Counted from the stretch's first letter, positions 1 through 7,982 are shown. The stretch: DNA of 17,148 bases from Bulleidia sp. (GCA_016293365.1 JAEDEK010000027.1:1-17148); one strand, 5' to 3'. Numbers and translations: made by a program. Notes: generated from the letters alone by a model not told the origin.

Positions 1-48
1 GAAAAAAGAAGAATCAGGAAACTGTTGAAGAAAGAACAGAAGCACTGA
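1..48 (+). CDS. C-terminal tail of an upstream gene, possibly tadA (tRNA adenosine deaminase)
   Basis: Frame 1 is open from the window edge and ends at a TGA at 46-48, giving the 15-residue basic tail EKRRIRKLLKKEQKH. A rho-independent terminator begins on the last base of that stop codon, which fits the end of a real gene. Bacillota TadA proteins often end in a similar Lys/Arg-rich helix, and tadA lies upstream of dnaX in Bacillus, so TadA is a plausible guess. In Bacillus the SRP RNA gene sits between tadA and dnaX; only 52 bases separate them here, so it cannot be in this gap. Fifteen residues are too few to identify the protein. Frame 3 is also open to a TAG at 90-92 and cannot be excluded. 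Confidence 0.35.
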   Translation, partial: EKRRIRKLLKKEQKH

Positions 49-73
49 AAACCCTGCAGGAAACAGGGTTTTT
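48..73 (+). terminator. Rho-independent terminator upstream of dnaX
   Basis: A perfect 9-bp inverted repeat pairs AAAACCCTG (48-56) with CAGGGTTTT (64-72) across a 7-base loop, with T residues 69-73 at the 3' side. The GC-rich core plus A-tract and T-tract is a classic, possibly bidirectional, intrinsic terminator. It starts at the stop codon of the upstream reading frame and separates that gene from the dnaX run. Confidence 0.75.
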
Positions 74-77
74 GTTG

Positions 78-83
78 TATAAT
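78..83 (+). promoter_or_regulatory. Possible -10 element for dnaX
   Basis: A perfect TATAAT hexamer lies between the terminator and dnaX. The hexamer 17 bases upstream (TGCAGG, inside the terminator) is a poor -35 match. A start site near 90 would leave only about 10 bases before the dnaX ATG, with the ribosome binding site at the very 5' end. The box is real sequence; its use as a promoter is uncertain. Confidence 0.3.
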
Positions 84-100
84 CAGTTTTAGGAGAAAAT

Positions 101-1828
101 ATGGCAAAACTGGCTTTATATCAGAAATATCGTTCAACAGATTTTGATGAAGTCGTCGGACAGGAATATGTAGTACGATCAATCAGAAATGCAGTTCGAG
201 AAGGAAAAACAGGACACGCCTATCTGTTCTGTGGACCACGTGGTACAGGTAAGACTACCATGGCAAGACTGCTGGCGAAGGCGGTTAACTGTACAGACCA
301 TGAACATGCACCATGCGGTACATGTGATAACTGTATCGCTGCCGCAAATGGTACACATCCTGATATTGTAGAAATCAACGCTGCAAATGAAACACATGTA
401 GAAGATATCAGAGAATTGATTGACAGATCACAGCTTGCACCAATGATGGGAAAGCATAAGATCTACATCATTGACGAAGTTCATCAGCTTTCTTCTGCGG
501 CATCCAGTGCTTTGCTGAAAACGTTGGAGGAACCTCCGGAAAATGTTCTGTTTGTTCTTGCAACAACAGATCCTCAGAAACTTCTACCGACCATTATTTC
601 CAGGTGCCAGAGATTTGATTTTACTAGTCTAAGAAAAGATCAGATCAGAGATCATCTGATGGCGGTTGCACAACAGGAAAACATACAGCTGGAAAAAGAA
701 GCTGCTGAAATGATTGCAGAACTGTCGGATGGTGGAATGAGAGATGCATTATCCATTATGGATCAATGTGCCGCCTATACAGCAGATCAGATCACGATGG
801 ATGCAATTGACAGAATATACGGTCTTACAACAACGGATGAAAAAGTAGATCTTCTCTGTGATATTGTCAGACAGGATATACCATCGGTATTATCCAGAAT
901 TGATGGATACAGACAGAGAGGAATTGATCTGTCCCGTTTTACAGATGACGTGATTGATGTATTAAAGGAAACTGTGATCTATAAAACAACAAAAAGGGAA
1001 GATCTTCTGAAACTGATTCATCCAGAACAGGCACGAAAACTGTTTGAATATGCAGATCTGAGAACCTGTCTGAATATGGCTGATACATTTCTGGAAACAA
1101 AAGAAAGATTCCGTCTTTCTTCCAGCAGTGCGACATGTTTTGAAATCACATGTCTGAAACTTGCAGCCCAGGAATATATTCAGGAAATTCAACAGGATCA
1201 CCAACAGGAAAAAATATCAGGAAGCAGGAATAAGGTGGATCATATTCCTGCGCCGATTGTTTCACGTGAAACAAAACCGGATATACCGGTGCAGAAAATA
1301 AATCAGGCGACTCAGCAGGAAGAAAAACCGGTTGAACTTACAAAAGAAGAAATACATACATGGAATGATGAAGAAATACTATCTCTTCTTGTTCAATGCA
1401 ATAAACAGTCAAAAGCATCAGATGAAAATACATTTTCCATGCTGAAAAACTACAATGGTATGGATACCAGAAAATATATCAGTATTTTGGAAAATGTCAG
1501 AGTTGCTGCCAGCTGCAATGATGCGATCATCGTCATGACAAAAGTTCAGCAGATTGTAAACAGAATCAATGAATCTGTCATGAATGAACAGCTGTATGAA
1601 TTTATGAAAAATACAATGCATACAGATAAGATGATCTATGCAATTACAGAAACACAGTATCTCAGCGCAACAAAGGCGTTCCGCGAAAGAATGCAGAACG
1701 GAACACTGCCTTCTCCGATGAAAATCGTAAGATATCATCAGGTGACAGAAGAAAAGAAAGAGAAAACACCTGCAGACAGAATAATAAATCTGTTTGGGAA
1801 GGATCAGGTGGAAATCATACAGGAGTAA
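101..1828 (+). CDS. dnaX: DNA polymerase III subunits gamma/tau
   Basis: This is the clamp-loader ATPase of the replicative polymerase, which opens the sliding clamp and, as tau, tethers the polymerase cores to the DnaB-type helicase. The 575-aa product has Walker A GPRGTGKT at residues 45-52, a zinc module with Cys64, 72, 75 and 78, Walker B IYIIDEVH at 121-128, sensor 1 LATTD at 153-157, the SRC motif with the arginine finger at 167-169, and sensor 2 GGMRDALS at 211-218. A low-complexity linker runs from about residue 365 to 420, followed by a tau-type C-terminal domain. AGGAG at 91-95 supports the ATG at 101. The linker DNA carries a perfect parS site. The stop codon lies 3 bases before ybaB, as in the conserved dnaX-ybaB-recR block. 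Confidence 0.97.
   Translation: MAKLALYQKYRSTDFDEVVGQEYVVRSIRNAVREGKTGHAYLFCGPRGTGKTTMARLLAKAVNCTDHEHAPCGTCDNCIAAANGTHPDIVEINAANETHVEDIRELIDRSQLAPMMGKHKIYIIDEVHQLSSAASSALLKTLEEPPENVLFVLATTDPQKLLPTIISRCQRFDFTSLRKDQIRDHLMAVAQQENIQLEKEAAEMIAELSDGGMRDALSIMDQCAAYTADQITMDAIDRIYGLTTTDEKVDLLCDIVRQDIPSVLSRIDGYRQRGIDLSRFTDDVIDVLKETVIYKTTKREDLLKLIHPEQARKLFEYADLRTCLNMADTFLETKERFRLSSSSATCFEITCLKLAAQEYIQEIQQDHQQEKISGSRNKVDHIPAPIVSRETKPDIPVQKINQATQQEEKPVELTKEEIHTWNDEEILSLLVQCNKQSKASDENTFSMLKNYNGMDTRKYISILENVRVAASCNDAIIVMTKVQQIVNRINESVMNEQLYEFMKNTMHTDKMIYAITETQYLSATKAFRERMQNGTLPSPMKIVRYHQVTEEKKEKTPADRIINLFGKDQVEIIQE
1258..1273. promoter_or_regulatory. parS: parS centromere site (ParB-binding palindrome) inside dnaX
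   Basis: The 16-bp perfect palindrome TGTTTCACGTGAAACA lies in the part of dnaX encoding the linker (near residues IVSRETKP). It is identical to the consensus parS recognised by ParB/Spo0J. It lies about 9 kb from parB in this window, which fits the usual clustering of parS near the origin. ParB is expected to load here as a CTP-dependent clamp, spread, and recruit SMC. The linker is the least constrained part of DnaX, so it can carry a fixed DNA motif at little cost to the protein. I found no second intact copy in the window. Confidence 0.93.
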
Positions 1829-1831
1829 AAA

Positions 1832-2128
1832 ATGGATTTTGGAAAACTGATGGAACAGGCGAGCAGGATGCAGGAATCCCTTGGCCGCCTGGAAGATGAA
1901 CTGAATGCGACAGTCTATGAAGGAAGTTCCAATGGGCTGACTGTAAAAATCAACGGAAAGATGGAATGTCAGGAAATCCATATTCCGGAAGAAATGATGG
2001 ATGACCGTGAAATGCTGGAAGACGTACTTCGTATCGCATTCAATCAGGCAAGTGAAAAAGCAGATGAGGATCGTAACAGCAGAATTCGTTCCACTGCAGG
2101 AGGACTGGGTATTCCAGGATTAAGATAA
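1832..2128 (+). CDS. ybaB: YbaB/EbfC family nucleoid-associated DNA-binding protein
   Basis: This is a 98-aa small dimeric nucleoid-associated protein of the YbaB/EbfC family, which binds DNA with little sequence specificity. It begins MDFGKLMEQASRMQESL and ends with the glycine-rich GGLGIPGL tail typical of the family (usual length about 100-110 aa). The ATG follows the dnaX stop by 3 bases, and its ribosome binding site AGGAG (1821-1825) lies within the last codons of dnaX. The TAA shares its last base with the recR ATG. This position between dnaX and recR is highly conserved in bacteria. Confidence 0.93.
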   Translation: MDFGKLMEQASRMQESLGRLEDELNATVYEGSSNGLTVKINGKMECQEIHIPEEMMDDREMLEDVLRIAFNQASEKADEDRNSRIRSTAGGLGIPGLR

Positions 2129-2724
2129 TGTACCCACAGAGTTTACAGAATCTGATTGATGCATTCCGCAGACTCCCTGGTGTAGGTGAAAAGACAGCAG
2201 AGCGATATGCACTGTCTGTTATTGATATGAATGAACAGGATATCATTGCATTCTCAAAAGCATTATCGGATATCCGGACTCATCTGAAACACTGCAGTAT
2301 ATGCGGTAATCTCTGTGAAGATGACACATGTTCCATCTGCAGTGATCCTAACAGAGATAACAGAACAGTCTTCGTTGTACAGTCTGCCAAAGATATTCTG
2401 GCAATGGAAAAAACAGGGGAATATAAAGGTGTATATCATGTTCTGAATGGACTGATCTGCCCATCAAAAGGTATCATGCCGGATGATCTGAATATTGATT
2501 CACTGGTAAAAAGGGCAGCGGATGCAGATGAGATTATTCTCGGTACAAGTACGACAATGGATGGAGAAACGACTTCCATGTATCTGCACAGACTGCTGCA
2601 GGAACAGTACCCGAATCTGAATATCACAAGAATAGCACATGGCCTTCCAAGTGGAGGTTTACTCGATTATGCCGATGAAATGACACTGGCGCATGCCCTG
2701 TCAGATCGTCGTTCAATGAAATAA
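2128..2724 (+). CDS. recR: Recombination mediator protein RecR
   Basis: RecR works with RecO (and RecF) to load RecA onto SSB-coated single-stranded DNA at gaps. The 198-aa protein has the expected parts: a helix-hairpin-helix LPGVGEKTAERYA (16-28), a C4 zinc finger with Cys56, 59, 68 and 71 (an extra Cys63 lies between the pairs), a Toprim domain from about 80 to 175, and the HGLPSGG...YADE motif at 171-184. In that motif the acidic residue often seen after the glycines is Leu178. The ATG overlaps the last base of the ybaB TAA, so translation is probably coupled. Length is normal for the family. Confidence 0.96.
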   Translation: MYPQSLQNLIDAFRRLPGVGEKTAERYALSVIDMNEQDIIAFSKALSDIRTHLKHCSICGNLCEDDTCSICSDPNRDNRTVFVVQSAKDILAMEKTGEYKGVYHVLNGLICPSKGIMPDDLNIDSLVKRAADADEIILGTSTTMDGETTSMYLHRLLQEQYPNLNITRIAHGLPSGGLLDYADEMTLAHALSDRRSMK

Positions 2725-2742
2725 AAAACAAGGAGAAAAGAA

Positions 2743-4410
2743 ATGAACACAGATTTACAGATCGCTCAGGCAGCTTATTTGGAAAACATTCATACGATTG
2801 CTGAAAAAGCAGGCATCGCAGAAAACTATCTTGAATTATATGGAAATGACAAGGCAAAGGTCAAAGATGAATTGATGGATGCAGTTTCTGAAAGACCGGA
2901 TGGAAAACTTATTCTTGTTACTGCCATCAATCCGACTAAGGCAGGCGAGGGTAAGTCCACAACAACAATCGGTCTTGCAGATGGTCTTGCAAGTGAAGGA
3001 AAGAATGTCATGGCATGTCTGAGAGAACCGTCTCTTGGTCCTGTATTTGGTCTTAAAGGTGGAGCTACCGGTGGTGGTTATGCCCAGGTTGTTCCAATGG
3101 AATCTATTAACCTGCATTTTACAGGGGATATGCATGCGATCACTTCCGCCAACAACCTGATTGCTGCTGTACTGGATAATTCCATTTATCAGGGAAACCC
3201 GCTGAATATTGATCCGGAAAAGGTTGTATGGAAAAGATGCATGGATATGAATGACAGAACACTTCGTTCCATTACAATCGCACAGGAAAAGAAGACAAAC
3301 GGCGTTGAAAGAAAAGACGGTTTTGTTATTACTGTCGCAACAGAAGTCATGGCAATTCTATGTCTTTCAAAAGATATCCATGACTTTGAAGAAAGGATCA
3401 GCAAGTGCATCGTAGCCTATACATATGATGGACAGCCTGTTACTGTCAAAGATATCAAGGCAGAAGGTGCGGCAACAGTATTAATGAAGGATGCCATCAA
3501 ACCGAATCTTGTTCAGACACTGGAACATACACCAGTATTCATTCATGGTGGACCATTTGCCAATATCGCACACGGATGCAACTCTGTTATCGCTACAAAG
3601 ACAGCGCTCAAGCTTGCTGATTATGTTGTCACAGAAGCAGGTTTCGGGGCAGACCTTGGTGCGGAAAAGTTCCTGGATATCAAGTGCAGAGCTGCAGGTC
3701 TGAAGCCGGATGCAGTAGTCATCGTTGCTACGGTTCGTGCATTGAAGATGCATGGTGGCGTGGAAGCAGAAGATCTTGGTGAAGAAAATGTAGATGCAAT
3801 GCTGAAGGGGGCAGAAAACCTGGCAAAGCATATCGATTCCATTACAAAGTTCGGTGTCCCATATGTTGTCGCAATCAATAAGTTTGCCAAGGATACACCA
3901 TCAGAAGTGGATGCACTTCTTTCCTGGTGTGAAGAAAACAATCATCCGGTTGCTCTGGCGGATGGCTGGGCAAAAGGTGGCGCCGGTATGAAGGAACTGG
4001 CTGACCTTGTTGTTGAAGCATGTGATAAGGAAAACAGCTTCCATCATCTGTATGATGTCAATTCTTCCATTGAAGAAAAGATCAATACAATCGCAACAGA
4101 AATCTATGGTGCAGATGGTGTTGAATTCTCTGATGAAGCAAAAGAAAAGATTGCTCTGTTTGAAAAGTTCGGCTGGGATCATATGCCGGTATGTATGGCT
4201 AAGACACCGAATTCATTAACAGATGATGCAAAGATCAAGGGTCGTCCAACCGGATTTACCATTCATGTAAGAGATCTGAATGTATCTGCCGGTGCCGGAT
4301 TTGTCGTTGCATATACAGGTAATATCATGACAATGCCTGGTCTGCCTAAGGTACCTGCAGCAGTTAATATGGGTATTGATGAACAGGGTGAAACATACGG
4401 ACTGTTCTGA
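2743..4410 (+). CDS. fhs: Formate-tetrahydrofolate ligase (10-formyl-THF synthetase)
   Basis: This enzyme makes 10-formyl-tetrahydrofolate from formate, THF and ATP, supplying one-carbon units for purines, initiator fMet-tRNA and, through FolD, 5,10-methylene-THF. The 555-aa length is standard. The P-loop NPTKAGEGKSTT lies at residues 63-74 and the family signature CLREPSLGPVFG at 92-103; a second family block, VATVRALKMHGG, is also present. AGGAG at 2731-2735 precedes the ATG, and the gap after recR is 18 bases with no terminator, so cotranscription is likely. Lying upstream of mnmG, it may support the methylene-THF demand of tRNA wobble modification; that link is inference. Confidence 0.97.
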   Translation: MNTDLQIAQAAYLENIHTIAEKAGIAENYLELYGNDKAKVKDELMDAVSERPDGKLILVTAINPTKAGEGKSTTTIGLADGLASEGKNVMACLREPSLGPVFGLKGGATGGGYAQVVPMESINLHFTGDMHAITSANNLIAAVLDNSIYQGNPLNIDPEKVVWKRCMDMNDRTLRSITIAQEKKTNGVERKDGFVITVATEVMAILCLSKDIHDFEERISKCIVAYTYDGQPVTVKDIKAEGAATVLMKDAIKPNLVQTLEHTPVFIHGGPFANIAHGCNSVIATKTALKLADYVVTEAGFGADLGAEKFLDIKCRAAGLKPDAVVIVATVRALKMHGGVEAEDLGEENVDAMLKGAENLAKHIDSITKFGVPYVVAINKFAKDTPSEVDALLSWCEENNHPVALADGWAKGGAGMKELADLVVEACDKENSFHHLYDVNSSIEEKINTIATEIYGADGVEFSDEAKEKIALFEKFGWDHMPVCMAKTPNSLTDDAKIKGRPTGFTIHVRDLNVSAGAGFVVAYTGNIMTMPGLPKVPAAVNMGIDEQGETYGLF

Positions 4411-4429
4411 GGATTAGAAAGAAAAGAAG

Positions 4430-5329
4430 ATGAGTTCAATAGCATACACGGCGGATGAAAACATGCTGGAATATCATAGATTGTGCAGAAACCGCACAAT
4501 CCTTTTCTGGCGTCTTTCCAGTAAAAGAAAGTTTGCGGATTTTAAAAAAGGAGATCTGCTGTTCTTTTATTCCCGTCCGATGCATGGCAGAAAAAAAGGA
4601 CTTGTCGGATATGCACATTACGATTCCACAAAACGTCTTTCTTTGACACAAATGTGGAACCGTTATGGTGAGGCAACCGGATATGCCGATATCAACAGAC
4701 TGTCGGATGCCATTTCCAGGGCTGCCAAAGGTGAAATACCAAAACAGATGAGCTGTCTGTATCTGACGGATGTTGTGTTTTTCCTGACACCTGTCTATGC
4801 AGAGGAAGCGGGAATAACGCTCCCGGCAAATCTGGAAAGCTATACGTATCTTGACCGCTCGGATCCTGGGGTTACTGTCAATATTCTGAAATGTGCTGCA
4901 AAACACGGTATCGATTTATGGAGCGCTGATCCAACGAAGAAACCGGAAGAAATCTTCCATGAGGATGTCGTTCGACATCAGCTCGCCATGATTCATAAAA
5001 ATATCGGCGTCGAATCAGGATCAGAAAGGGAAAGAAATGCAGCACATAGACTCGCCGCAAAGCAGATCCTGAATGAAGAGTGGGAACTGATCAGAGGTTC
5101 CGTGACGGACTGTATCAGAACAGACAGAAAAAAGGTTGAAATCATGCTGCCGTTGACATATCAGGCAAATGACAGAGATGCAAGAATCCGTGAACTGTTT
5201 GGAAGAATGTATCTGTATCGGCTGATGGCGGAAGAGATCGGATTTGAAAGAAAGATCTGTTTTACTGTTTGTTCTGACAGAAATACGGATGAAATAACAG
5301 AACTGGTGGATAAAATCAATCATGAGTGA
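4430..5329 (+). CDS. Uncharacterised protein, possible PUA/EVE-like N-terminal domain
   Basis: I do not recognise this 299-aa family with certainty. Residues 24-85 have a pattern suggestive of a PUA/EVE-type barrel: ILFWRL, then FKKGDLLFFYSRP (38-50), KGLVGYAHY (56-64), and MWNRYGEATGY (75-85). PUA and EVE domains bind RNA or modified bases. The middle (100-190) is mixed and shows no motif I can name. The C-terminal part (about 200-299) looks like a separate alpha/beta domain with charged helices and a strand ICFTVCSD at 276-283. No signal peptide or membrane span is seen. The gene follows fhs by 19 bases and overlaps mnmG by 8 bases, so it is probably cotranscribed and coupled to a tRNA-modification gene. 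The ribosome binding site is weak (GAAAAGAAG); an alternative start is Met12 at 4463. Confidence 0.8.
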   Translation: MSSIAYTADENMLEYHRLCRNRTILFWRLSSKRKFADFKKGDLLFFYSRPMHGRKKGLVGYAHYDSTKRLSLTQMWNRYGEATGYADINRLSDAISRAAKGEIPKQMSCLYLTDVVFFLTPVYAEEAGITLPANLESYTYLDRSDPGVTVNILKCAAKHGIDLWSADPTKKPEEIFHEDVVRHQLAMIHKNIGVESGSERERNAAHRLAAKQILNEEWELIRGSVTDCIRTDRKKVEIMLPLTYQANDRDARIRELFGRMYLYRLMAEEIGFERKICFTVCSDRNTDEITELVDKINHE

Positions 5330-7202
5330 TTTTGATATAACAGTAATCGGGGGTGGTCATGCCGGTATAGAAGCGGCACTGGCTGCTGCCCGAACAGGAA
5401 AAAAGACATGTCTTCTGACACTGTCAAAAGAAAATATCGGCAAAATGCCCTGCAATCCTTCCGTAGGAGGTCCAGCCAAGGGTATCGTTGTCCGTGAAAT
5501 TGATGCACTGGGTGGTCAGATGGGAATTACCGCTGACCGTACAGCGCTTCAGTTTAAAATGCTCAACAGTGCAAAAGGACCTGGTGTCAGAGCCCTGCGT
5601 GTGCAGTCTGACAAGGTTGCCTACAGCAGATACATGCAGAATGTATGCATGCATCAGGAAAACCTGACGGTCATGGAAGGAATGGCAGTCAGAATTAATG
5701 CTGAAAACAATAAGATTACAGGTGTAACTCTGTCTGATGGAACCTTTATCTCTTCCACAATTGTCATACTGACAACAGGTACTTATATGGCTGGTGTCAA
5801 TATGATTTCAGATGAAGTACGTGAAGGAGGTCCGGATCTTGAAAAGACAACATCGGATCTTTCCGCATCTCTGCGTGAGCTTGGAATTGAAACATTTCGC
5901 TTGAAAACCGGTACACCACCACGTGTACTGACTTCTTCCATTGATTTTTCAAAAACGCAGTATGAACCTGGAACAGAAGGATTCCTGCGCTTTTCAGAAA
6001 CGACAGGAAGAGAAGATGTTCTTCCATATGGGAAGCAGGTTCCATGTTATCTGACATATACAACACCGGAAACACACGAGCTGATTCTGAATAATCTGAA
6101 TCGATCTTCCATGTATTCCGGTGTCGTCAAAGGTGTAGGACCAAGATACTGCCCGTCGATTGAAGATAAACTGGTTCGATTTCAGGATAAACCAAGACAT
6201 CTGCTGTTTCTTGAGCCGGAATCCTTATTCATGGATACGACCTATATTCAGGGATTCTCTACATCTCTGCCTAGAGATATTCAGGAAAAGATGGTTCATT
6301 CTCTGCCGGGATTTGAACACAGCGTCATCAGAAAATATGCCTATGCAATTGAATATGATGCCATTTATCCGGTACAGATGAAACCGACATTTGAATCCAA
6401 AATTATCGAAAATCTGTTTACAGCAGGTCAGGTAAACGGTACATCCGGTTATGAAGAGGCTGCTGGACAGGGGCTGATGGCAGGTATCAATGCATCATTG
6501 AAACTGGAGGGAAGAGAACCAATCGTATTCGGCAGAGATGAAGCCTATATCGGTGTTCTTGTGGATGATCTGACAACCAAAGGTACTTTGGAACCATATC
6601 GTCTTCTGACAAGCCGGTCTGAATTCAGACTTCTTCTGCGCCACGACAATGCAGAAGAAAGACTGATCCGTTATGGAAGATATGCAGGACTGATCAGTGA
6701 TGAAAGAATGGCACAGTATGAAAAAAAGATGCAGGCACTGGCCGATCTGAAAGATCATCTTTCCTCTACCAAGTTTGAAATGGATAATCCGAAGGTGAAT
6801 GCATATATGAAACTGTGCGGTTATGACGAAACGGAACACCGTGGTATTAACGGTATGGATCTGATCAGAAGACCGAATGTGGAATGTGAAAAACTACTTG
6901 CATCCATTGGTGAAACAGTCGATCCGTTTATTGCCGGAAAATGTGATATTGATGTCAAATATGCCGGTTATATCAATAAGGCAAGAAGAGAAGCAGATAA
7001 GCTGAAGGCGATGGATTCCATTGTTCTTGGCATGGACTTCAATTATGATGAAGTTGATAATCTGTCTCTTGAAGGAAGAGCTAAACTGATGAAATACAGA
7101 CCTGCTACCATGGGGCAGGCAAGCAGAATATCCAGTGTCAATCCGGCGGATATTGCTGTACTGGCAATCGCAATACGCCAGGGAAAGGGAAGAAAGAAAT
7201 GA
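5322..7202 (+). CDS. mnmG: tRNA uridine-5-carboxymethylaminomethyl(34) synthesis protein MnmG (GidA)
   Basis: MnmG is the FAD-dependent partner of MnmE. Together they install the (carboxymethyl)aminomethyl group at C5 of wobble U34 in certain tRNAs, using 5,10-methylene-THF and NADH. The 626-aa protein starts with a Rossmann FAD-binding motif (VIGGGHAGIEAA, 8-19), followed by CNPSVGGPAKG (44-54), GPGVRALRVQSDK (87-99), the RYCPSIEDK motif with the second conserved Cys, and GQVNGTSGYEEAAGQG near the C-terminal third. Length is normal. It overlaps the upstream gene by 8 bases and its TGA overlaps the next ATG (ATGA at 7199-7202). mnmE is not adjacent here, unlike in Bacillus. Confidence 0.97.
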   Translation: MSDFDITVIGGGHAGIEAALAAARTGKKTCLLTLSKENIGKMPCNPSVGGPAKGIVVREIDALGGQMGITADRTALQFKMLNSAKGPGVRALRVQSDKVAYSRYMQNVCMHQENLTVMEGMAVRINAENNKITGVTLSDGTFISSTIVILTTGTYMAGVNMISDEVREGGPDLEKTTSDLSASLRELGIETFRLKTGTPPRVLTSSIDFSKTQYEPGTEGFLRFSETTGREDVLPYGKQVPCYLTYTTPETHELILNNLNRSSMYSGVVKGVGPRYCPSIEDKLVRFQDKPRHLLFLEPESLFMDTTYIQGFSTSLPRDIQEKMVHSLPGFEHSVIRKYAYAIEYDAIYPVQMKPTFESKIIENLFTAGQVNGTSGYEEAAGQGLMAGINASLKLEGREPIVFGRDEAYIGVLVDDLTTKGTLEPYRLLTSRSEFRLLLRHDNAEERLIRYGRYAGLISDERMAQYEKKMQALADLKDHLSSTKFEMDNPKVNAYMKLCGYDETEHRGINGMDLIRRPNVECEKLLASIGETVDPFIAGKCDIDVKYAGYINKARREADKLKAMDSIVLGMDFNYDEVDNLSLEGRAKLMKYRPATMGQASRISSVNPADIAVLAIAIRQGKGRKK

Positions 7203-7834
7203 ATTATCAGGATGTTGTATCCAATGTGAAGGTATATGGATTTGAAGATGCTGTCAAAGGTGCTAAATATTCCTATGCGACAGATATTAATAAAGTATCT
7301 GATGAAGTGACAAAAACAACAGAATCTCTGGCATGCAGTCCTGCCGGCAGTGGTCATGATCAGTTCATGACAGGAATTGTTGTGCAGTTTGATCTTACCT
7401 TTTCCAATAAGGCATGGGTAGAGGCGGAACGTTACAAGTTCCTGAACTTTGTATCTTCTCAGTCCACCATGCACAGAATTACAAAGTTCAATCTGGATGA
7501 AGTATATATGGAATATACGGATCCACGCATTATCGCAATCATGAAGGAAAAGGTTGCTGAATACAACGTATTGATGAATAGAATTGCAGAAGAAAAGGAA
7601 AAGGGAAATGATGTCAGAGATCTGAGAAAGGAAGCAGACCTCAGATATCTTGAAATTCTGTATTCCAATCCTGCCGGATTCCGTCTTACCGCAAAAATGA
7701 CAACAAACTATCGTGCGCTCAAGACAATCTACCATCAGCGAAAGGATCATCGTCTGCCGGAATGGAAAGCATTCTGTGCATGGGTTGAAACCCTGCCTTA
7801 TGCATATTTCATCACAGGAAAAACAGCTGAATAA
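7199..7834 (+). CDS. Divergent ThyX (flavin-dependent thymidylate synthase)-like protein
   Basis: This 211-aa soluble protein has the length and block order of ThyX, but with altered key residues. A block at 52-80 (SGHDQF, a strand VVQFDLTF, then WVEAERYK) resembles the ThyX segment from GH.SPFEH to the RHR signature, with RYK (78-80) replacing RHR. The SSQS...HR stretch (86-93) sits where ThyX has S.NE.S.RY. Near the C-terminus TTNYRALKTIYHQR (168-181) followed by EW (188-189) matches the ThyX N.R.L...R...QWE pattern. A charged helical insert spans about 115-150. True ThyX makes dTMP from dUMP using FAD, NADPH and methylene-THF; with its signature degenerate, this protein may be inactive, altered in substrate, or non-catalytic. 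It starts within the mnmG stop codon (ATGA), so it is probably coupled to mnmG. The assignment is by eye, and phage-type relatives are possible. Confidence 0.55.
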   Translation: MNYQDVVSNVKVYGFEDAVKGAKYSYATDINKVSDEVTKTTESLACSPAGSGHDQFMTGIVVQFDLTFSNKAWVEAERYKFLNFVSSQSTMHRITKFNLDEVYMEYTDPRIIAIMKEKVAEYNVLMNRIAEEKEKGNDVRDLRKEADLRYLEILYSNPAGFRLTAKMTTNYRALKTIYHQRKDHRLPEWKAFCAWVETLPYAYFITGKTAE

Positions 7835-7897
7835 AAAAATTTCTGCTGTGATACAGATTGACAGAAAGTGACTGACAACTGAAAAAAGGCATGTTTA

Positions 7898-7906
7898 TGT
7901 GGAAAA
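7898..7906 (-). promoter_or_regulatory. DnaA-box-like site 1
   Basis: TGTGGAAAA differs by one base from TGTGGATAA, the reverse complement of the DnaA box TTATCCACA. It is the first of three such sites within 55 bases. Confidence 0.5.
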
Positions 7907-7929
7907 TGGAATGTCTGCATTTTTATGAT

Positions 7930-7938
7930 TGTGGACAA
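7930..7938 (-). promoter_or_regulatory. DnaA-box-like site 2
   Basis: TGTGGACAA is one base from the DnaA box in reverse orientation. It forms an inverted pair with site 3, five bases away. Confidence 0.55.
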
Positions 7939-7943
7939 AAAAG

Positions 7944-7952
7944 TTTTCCACA
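7944..7952 (+). promoter_or_regulatory. DnaA-box-like site 3
   Basis: TTTTCCACA is one base from the consensus TTATCCACA in forward orientation. With site 2 it makes an inverted repeat (8 of 9 positions pair) spanning 7930-7952. A T-rich tract follows directly. Confidence 0.55.
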
Positions 7953-7982
7953 TATTTTGTTCTTTTTTTCCATTTCAACTAG

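Noticed and set aside
1..100. SRP RNA gene upstream of dnaX, as in Bacillus
   Set aside because: No SRP RNA core sequence is visible and the space between the upstream stop and dnaX is only 52 bases.
1209..1214. A6 run in the dnaX linker as a gamma/tau frameshift or slippage site
   Set aside because: A -1 shift would end after about nine codons at a gamma-like length, but the run does not form a canonical slippery heptamer in frame and six A residues are short for transcriptional slippage. Left as an untested possibility.
7043..7750. Reverse-strand reading frame of 235 codons across the end of mnmG and the ThyX-like gene
   Set aside because: It spans two real genes on the other strand and has a shadow-type composition without motifs.
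7841..7867. Possible terminator after the ThyX-like gene (TTTCTG paired with CAGAAA)
   Set aside because: The stem is short and AT-rich with a mispaired interior and no T-tract.
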